DNA of 64,000 nt from Talpa occidentalis (Eukaryota; Chordata; Mammalia; Eulipotyphla; Talpidae), in assembly GCF_014898055.3 (NCBI RefSeq), contig NW_023601433.1, forward strand, positions 21,379,641 to 21,443,640, written 5' to 3'. This document shows, piece by piece, positions 58,181-64,000 of the stretch (positions within the stretch are counted from its first letter, which is position 1; the number at the start of each line of letters is the position of its first letter). Made by a program: the position numbers and the translations under genes. The notes under the pieces are model-generated. The model saw nothing but the letters and a program-made list of their open reading frames with translations, was not told where the DNA came from and searched no databases.

Positions 58181-59569
58181 ACTTCCAGACCAAACTGTTT
58201 ACTTTTTTACTTTACCTGGATTTACATGATTCAAGACTCACATGTAGGCGACACCCCACATAGAAGCCTTGATGCAATGTGCAGGGGATCTTCCAGCTGC
58301 TCTTTATTCCAGGAAGAGGCGCTGTAGTGGGGCTCTGGTTCTGGTGACTGAGCATGTCCAGGAAAGCAGCAGGTTTGACCTTTCCAAAAGCAAAAATGAT
58401 GGCAGCTGGCAAGATATCGCATTTTCGTGAACTTGATCCCAGATATTTTCGTGAACTTGATCCCAGATATTTCTGGAATCAAGATACAGTATCATTTGAT
58501 AGGTTAAAATATTCCTGTGAAGAGTAGCTCTTTGGAATACTTTGCCTCCCTGGCTGTTCTAAGCCAACAGAACATGACAATGCAGGCCTGACTGCAGACT
58601 TGGAGACAACAGAGGAGGCTCTTCTTCCCCTAATGTATGACACTGTCTCTCCTGACTTCACTAGACTTTCTCTATCCACAGAAAAGGGGTTCTGAGAATG
58701 CAGCTAATTGAATGAACATCAAAATGTGCTTCTGCAGGTAGAATTTTAATTTTTTTTGTGCACTCTGTTGAGCAATGATGAGAATTCTACCTCTCAGACC
58801 ACCTATATACTGTGTGAGACCCCAGGCAAGTTTGCTACATGAGGAAGCAGGTGCTCAGGGAGTCAGTGACTTCTCTGAGCCCATAATGCTCGAAGTGAAC
58901 AGAGGCAGGATTCAAAGCCACAGTCATTGTCCCTTTACCCTGGCAATGGGTCCATTGACAGAAAACACATCCCATGTACACAAAAATGAAGACCCACAAT
59001 TTGTTCTTTCTGTGAGTGAAGGAGAAGGAGAGGTAGGGCATGGGGGGGATCATATCCAGAACTAAACTGTAACCGCCATGAACAAAACATCAACATCTAC
59101 TTACTTCTGTGTCTAAGAAATTGTAATGTCTGAAAGTAACATCACCAACCAAGCTATTATTAGAACCTAATCACACACACAACTATGGAAAAGATTTATA
59201 AAGATCTAATCCTGTCATTTAGGAATCAGTAAGAAAATGGTAAAACACACGATTTCAACAAAAATACAAGGTGAGATCTATTTTGGTCCAATTCATTTGC
59301 AAAAGTAATTTTAAGAATGATCCACGATTTGCTAGATGAGTCATGATCTGTGAACACCATGATACACAGGCTTTTCTCTAAACAGTGCAAAAGACCAAGA
59401 CTCACACAATGTGGCATTTTAACTTACCTAGTGTTGGTGCAGATCCTGGCACCCACCTCCTGTAGAGCAAGGTCATGCTGGGAAGAGATGTAGTCGGGGA
59501 GCTGGGTGTGAGCGCATCTCACTGACCCGTTAATACCGTTCACACATGGATTGTCTTTAAAACATACAT
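58181..59569 (+). other. Repeat of the 3' flank
   Basis: Copy of 47577-48966, with almost no differences (one T lost near 59155). The 24-bp tandem duplication recurs at 58422-58469. Confidence 0.9.
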
Positions 59570-60773
59570 GGGAGAGGGGCGGAGCAATATGGCGGCGAGG
59601 AGACGCTGCGAGTAAGATCTCCCATTAAAAAAAGTTAATAGGGAGGAAAAGCGGCAGGTCCCAGTGAGAACTGGGACACGGAAGATAAACGGGTGACGCC
59701 AGCGAACTGCCCTAAGAAGAAACTGGCCATAAAAGAGGACTAGAAGGGAGGGAAGCGCAGAACCCTGCTCCCCTCCCCCGCCCACAGAGCCGGCACTCTC
59801 CGACCGGCAGAGAGGAGGAAACAACAAACCAAAACTGCCAACAAGAACAAACGACGCAGCAAGCGGGCCTGTGAGTGGAAAGGAACTATTGCAGCCACCA
59901 CACCCCGTGAACGGGAGCTGAGGCGAACCCTGCAGGATCCGCCGCGGCGGTGAGCGAACGGCTCTGGGCGCCATTAGAGAAGAACAAAGACCCCGGGAGA
60001 CGCGCACACAGCCCGGGCTGCCGGTAAGCCTGCGCGGAGAGCGGCGCGCTCTGCGCGCTTGAAAAGCAAGTGCAAACCTGGATCGCGGCTGCCCAGGTCC
60101 CCGCGCCTGCGACCTAGGCTTGCGGGGAGACGCACAGAGGTCCTCACTGAGGTGAAGGTCCCTCCCTGAGTGAGCAGGAACCAGGCGCCCAGGCACGGGA
60201 GCGGTGCAAAAGGCGCCATTCCCGTGCCACTGAACTGGGCTACAGCCCGCGTCCTGGAACTGAGGGCTTTGAACTGAGACCCGGGGCACGAAAATTCGGG
60301 GCGTGGTTTCTCCACGACGGTGGGGCACAAGGCAGACACAGCACCCCCAAAGCTGTTGAGGTGTACCCTACCATTCCCCCTCTGTTCTCTGTCCCACGGG
60401 GTGGGGGGAGGCGAAAAACAGCCCCCCAAGGACAATAGGAGAGATCTCTGGCGCCACCTAGCGACCAGGGAAAAAAAAAGTCACTAACACCCTATAAAAC
60501 AGGACATTTCTTAAGACTGCTTGAAAAGGGCAGAAGGTTTCTGGAGGACCCAGTGGCCAGCCGGGAAGTTATTCCACGCCAGGCCCCTTCCGACCAGCAG
60601 TCTGAGCCCACAGAGGGAGCAGGCACCCACGTCCGGGGCAGACCGGGTGCGCAGAAGAGTGTGCCTGAAACCGGAGGCGCAGGGACTGCATCCCGCTTCG
60701 CCATTTGAGAACAGGGACATTTCTTAAGTAAAAACTGCCTAAAACCAGCAGAAAGCTCCCCTAGAAGACAGAG

Positions 60774-61802
60774 ATGGCTCCTGGAAGAGCCAGAGGGGAG
60801 CGGAGAAGTTCACCCAAGATGTCAGTCAGTCCGAGCAACACAGTGTCCCAACGCATACGACAAATTAGAAAACAGACAGTAGGGAGTAGAAGAACCACAC
60901 GCAACCTAAAAACTCCTCAGGAAAGAAGCACACCACAAAAAGAAAACCACTCCCCAGATTGCAACGACAGCAACTTGGAAGAACTTCTGAGCCTTCCAGA
61001 AAGAGAATTTAAAATTGCCATGATTAAAAAAGTGATAGATCAGAAGAAGGAAATTGAGTCCCTGAAGAGGGAAGTAAGAGAAATGCAGGAGATCAAAGAA
61101 TTAATGGAGGAACTAAAGAACTCTGGGAAAAGCAATGAAAGCAGAATAGATGAAATGGAAGAACGAATAAGTAATCTTGAAGACACAGAAATAAAAAGAA
61201 CCAAAACAGAAAAGGAAAGAGAAGTACGAAGGAAAAAGAATGAAGAAAGACTTCGGGAACTATCTGACTCCATGAGGAAAGGAAATATAAGAGTTATAGG
61301 AATTCCAGAAGGAGAGGAGAGAGATGTAGGAACAGAGAAAATATTCATGGATATAATTGAAGAGAACTTCCCAAATGAGAAGAAGGAGCTGAAAATTGAT
61401 ATACAAGAAGCAAGAAGAACACCAAACTTCCACGACGAAAGGAAAAACACAGCAAGACACATAATAGTAAAGCTCCCAAGAATCCAGGACAAGGAAAAAA
61501 TAATGAAGCTGACAAGAGGGAAGAAACAGATAACATTCAAAGGAAAACCAATCAGGCTGACATCAGACTTCTCTGAAGAAACACTACGGGCAAGGAGAGA
61601 GTGGAGGGACATAGTCAACAGACTCCAAGAAAACAGATGCCAACCAAGAATACTCTATCCCGCAAAGCTCTCTTTCCTCCATGAAGAAAGAATATGGACC
61701 TTCCCAGACAAAGAGAAACTCCGGAATTTCATTGCGACTAAACCCCCACTCCAAAAAATACTACAAGGAATCCTAAAGCCAGAACCTCAGAGGGACGAAT
61801 AA
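60774..61802 (+). CDS. L1 ORF1 protein (ORF1p), intact
   Basis: 342 codons with no break, ATG in a good context (cagagATGG). ORF1p is the RNA-binding, trimer-forming chaperone of L1 particles. Basic N terminus (about 1-65), a long coiled coil rich in Glu, Lys and Leu heptads (about 75-165), RRM-like domain starting NIRVIGIPEGEERD (about 171-250), and a C-terminal domain with RREWRDIVNRLQ, ILYPAKLSF and FPDKEKLRNFI (about 255-335). The length is within the usual mammalian range. It shares its transcript with ORF2 downstream. Confidence 0.95.
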   Translation: MAPGRARGERRSSPKMSVSPSNTVSQRIRQIRKQTVGSRRTTRNLKTPQERSTPQKENHSPDCNDSNLEELLSLPEREFKIAMIKKVIDQKKEIESLKREVREMQEIKELMEELKNSGKSNESRIDEMEERISNLEDTEIKRTKTEKEREVRRKKNEERLRELSDSMRKGNIRVIGIPEGEERDVGTEKIFMDIIEENFPNEKKELKIDIQEARRTPNFHDERKNTARHIIVKLPRIQDKEKIMKLTRGKKQITFKGKPIRLTSDFSEETLRARREWRDIVNRLQENRCQPRILYPAKLSFLHEERIWTFPDKEKLRNFIATKPPLQKILQGILKPEPQRDE

Positions 61803-61877
61803 CAACAAAAGAAGACCAAAAAAAAAAAAAAGTTATTAAAAGAATAAATAAATAAAATCAAAGGAAAGACAAACATA

Positions 61878-64000
61878 ATGGCAAATACAGATGCTAACAT
61901 ATCAATATTAACTCTAAATGTAAATGGACTAAACTCTTCAATAAAAAGACACAGAGTTGCAGCCTGGATTAAGAAACAAAACCCAACCTTTTGCTGTCTC
62001 CAGGAAACACATTTAGCTACAAAAGATAAAAATAGGCTCAAAGTCAAAGGATGGAAAACAATCCTACAAGCAAATGGGCCAAAAAAGAAAGCAGGAACAG
62101 CTATACTTATATCAGATAAAACAGACTTCAAACTCAAAAAATAAAAAGAGACCCCAATGGTCACTACATTATGATTAAGGGGACAATACTTCAAGAAGAA
62201 ATAACACTCATTAACATATATTCACCAAACGAAAGAGCACCAAAATATATCAGACAACTGTTGTCCTCTCTGAAAACAGACATCAGAGAAAACACATATG
62301 TAGTGGGAGACTTCAACACACCACTATCAACAATGGATAGATCAACAAGACAAAAAATAAGTAAAGAAACTAAAGCTCTAAATAAGGACCTAGAGCATTT
62401 GGGCTTAACAGACATCTATAGAACACTAAACCCCAAAAAAACGGAGTACACATTTTTCTCAAGCGCACATGGATCATTCTCCAGGATCGATCACATACTG
62501 GGGCACAAGACAAACATCAACAGATACACCAAGATTGACATCATACCAACCATCTTTTCTGACCACGAAGGCATCAAACTAGAAATAAATCATAAAAAGA
62601 AGGCAAGGAACTATCCTACCTCATGGAGATTAAAAGCCACACTACTGGAAGACCACTGGACTAACGAGGAGATCAAAGAAGAAATTAAAAAATTCTTTGA
62701 ATTGAATGACAAGGAGGACACCAATATCCTAAATGTATGGGATGCAGCAAAAGCAGTAATAAGAGGAAAATATATAGCAATAGAAGCTCACATCAAAAAA
62801 CAAGAAAGAACTCAAAGAAACAACCTAATCTCGAAGCTCAAAGATCTAGAAAAAGAACAACAAAAAAACCCCAGAACCAGTAGAAGAAAAGAAATAATAA
62901 AAACCAAAGCAGAAATAAATGAAATTGAAACTAAAAAAACAATCCAAAAGATCAATGAAACCAAGAGCTGGTTCTTTGAAAAAATCAATAAAATAGACAA
63001 ACCCCTAGCCAGGCTCACAAAGGAAAAAAGGGAGAAAGCACAAATAAACAGGATCATCAATGAAAGAGGAGAAATCACAACGGACACAGCAGAAATCAAA
63101 AGAATAATCAGTAACTACTATGAACAGTTATATGGAAACAAGTTTAACAATCTAGAGGAGATGGACAAATTCCTACAACTCTACAATCACCCAAAGCTAG
63201 ATAAAGAAGAAATAGAACACCTAAACAGACCAATTACAATTAGCGAAATTGAAATGGTAATAAAAAACCTCCCCAAAAACAAAAGCCCAGGACCTGATGG
63301 ATTTACAAATGAATTCTACCAAACATTCAGAGACGAATTAGTGCCTATCCTTCACAAACTCTTCCAAAAAATTGAGAAGGAAGGGACAATACCAAACACG
63401 TTCTATGAAGCCAATATTACACTAATACCAAAACCGAACAAGGACAACACAAAAAAGGAAAACTACAGGCCAATCTCCCTAATGAACACTGATGCAAAAA
63501 TCCTCAATAAAATTTTAGCTATCAGAATCCAACAATGTATCCATAAGATAATTCACCACGACCAAGTTGGATTCATTCCAGGGGCACAAGGATGGTTTAA
63601 CATCCGAAAATCAATCAACGTTATCCAACACATCAACAAAAAGAAATATAAAAACCATATGATAATATCAATAGATGCTGAGAAAGCTTTCGACAAAGTG
63701 CAACACCCATTCATGATAAAAGCCCTTGAAATTCTTGGGATACAAGGAACATACCTTAACATCATAAAGGCCATCTATGACAAGCCAACAGCCAGTATCA
63801 TTGTCAATGGTGAAAAGCTGAAAGCAATTCCATTAAGATCTGGAACAAGACAAGGATGTCCACTCTCACCACTGCTTTTCAATATAATACTGGAAGTCCT
63901 AGCCAGGGCAATAAGACAAGAGAAAGACATCCAAGGAATCCAAATAGGAAAAGAAGAAGTCAAACTATCACTATTTGCAGACGATATGATATTATACATA
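61878..64000 (+). CDS. L1 ORF2 (endonuclease and reverse transcriptase), partial, one indel
   Basis: Starts [17 protein letters not shown]. The AP-type endonuclease shows the catalytic Asn of LNVNGL and the Glu of LQETHL. A six-A run at 62136-62141 brings a stop at 62142-62144. In the next frame the coding sequence is open to the window end. The left copy has seven A there and reads through, so the stop is probably a homopolymer error. Further on are SRIDHILGH and [11 protein letters not shown] (endonuclease), [11 protein letters not shown], the [18 protein letters not shown] block and FADD at 63974-63985 (reverse transcriptase). Thumb and C-terminal Cys region lie outside the window. Confidence 0.9.

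Larger units (their letters stand above)
54353..64000. repeat. Second copy of 43723-53370 (probable false duplication)
   Basis: Collinear and nearly identical: 46001 matches 56607, 47361 matches 57965, 48967 matches 59570, 50163 matches 60774, 53341 matches 63971. The offset is 10630 at the left, 10603 in the middle and 10630 at the right, which shows that bases are missing from the right copy near its start and from the left copy near its end. Confidence 0.95.
59570..64000 (+). mobile_element. Young L1, right copy, running off the window
   Basis: 5' UTR 59570-60773, CpG-rich and complete at its 5' end ('ggcggagcaatatggcggcg'). ORF1 60774-61802, a 75-bp spacer, ORF2 from 61878 to beyond the edge. 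It is the better-quality version of the element also seen at 48967. Confidence 0.95.

Noticed and set aside
61040..61618. 192-codon minus-strand open frame rich in Ser, Leu and Phe
   Set aside because: Exact antisense shadow of L1 ORF1 coiled-coil and RRM coding sequence.
43723..64000. Biological tandem duplication of the dynein 3' end
   Set aside because: Break positions coincide with the assembly gap and indels cluster at both contig ends, so an artefact is the simpler explanation.
1..64000. CRISPR arrays, operons, phage or other prokaryotic systems
   Set aside because: No spaced direct-repeat arrays, no tightly packed ORFs with ribosome sites. The whole window is vertebrate intron, exon and retroelement sequence.

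Overview
The window is nuclear DNA of a placental mammal. It has a spliced gene with GT-AG introns, LINE-1 (L1) copies of several ages, solo LTRs, MIR-like ancient repeats and about a dozen copies of a tRNA-derived SINE. The SINE head, an A/B-box tRNA-like start with a 3' tail of the type 'ataaataaatctt', looks to me like the Rhin-type SINE of horseshoe and leaf-nosed bats. A bat is therefore my best guess, but this rests on memory of the repeat family and not on a search.

The only protein-coding gene I can support is the 3' end of an axonemal dynein heavy chain, most likely DNAH14, on the + strand. Eighteen exons between 7362 and 47576 keep one reading frame across all 17 introns and encode about 1136 residues, from the AAA5 region through AAA6 to the C-terminal domain and stop codon. 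Earlier exons lie outside the window to the left. Most remaining sequence is repeats.

Layout: 1-6557 is a nest of antisense L1 copies, a + strand L1 fragment and an LTR. 7362-35883 holds exons e1-e15, with SINEs, two inverted (twin-primed) L1s, a second LTR and old repeats in the introns. 35884-45486 is a large intron containing old L1/SINE material and a 5.3-kb antisense L1 flanked by a 19-bp target-site duplication. 45487-47576 holds the last three exons. 47577-48966 is the 3' flank. From 48967 a near full-length + strand L1 runs into a 100-N gap (54253-54352).

After the gap, the sequence of 43723 to about 53370 is repeated almost exactly as 54353-64000. The last three dynein exons and the young L1 therefore appear twice. 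Small deletions cluster toward the gap in both copies and are rare in the middle. This is what two overlapping contigs with poorly polished ends look like, so I read it as a false (assembly) duplication and not a biological one. In the right-hand copy the L1 ORF1 (60774-61802, 342 aa) is intact, and ORF2 is open to the window end except for one homopolymer indel.

I found no previously undescribed gene system. The useful observations concern the assembly artefact, the transposon nesting history, an AATAAA hexamer overlapping the dynein stop codon, and a few unclassified blocks.
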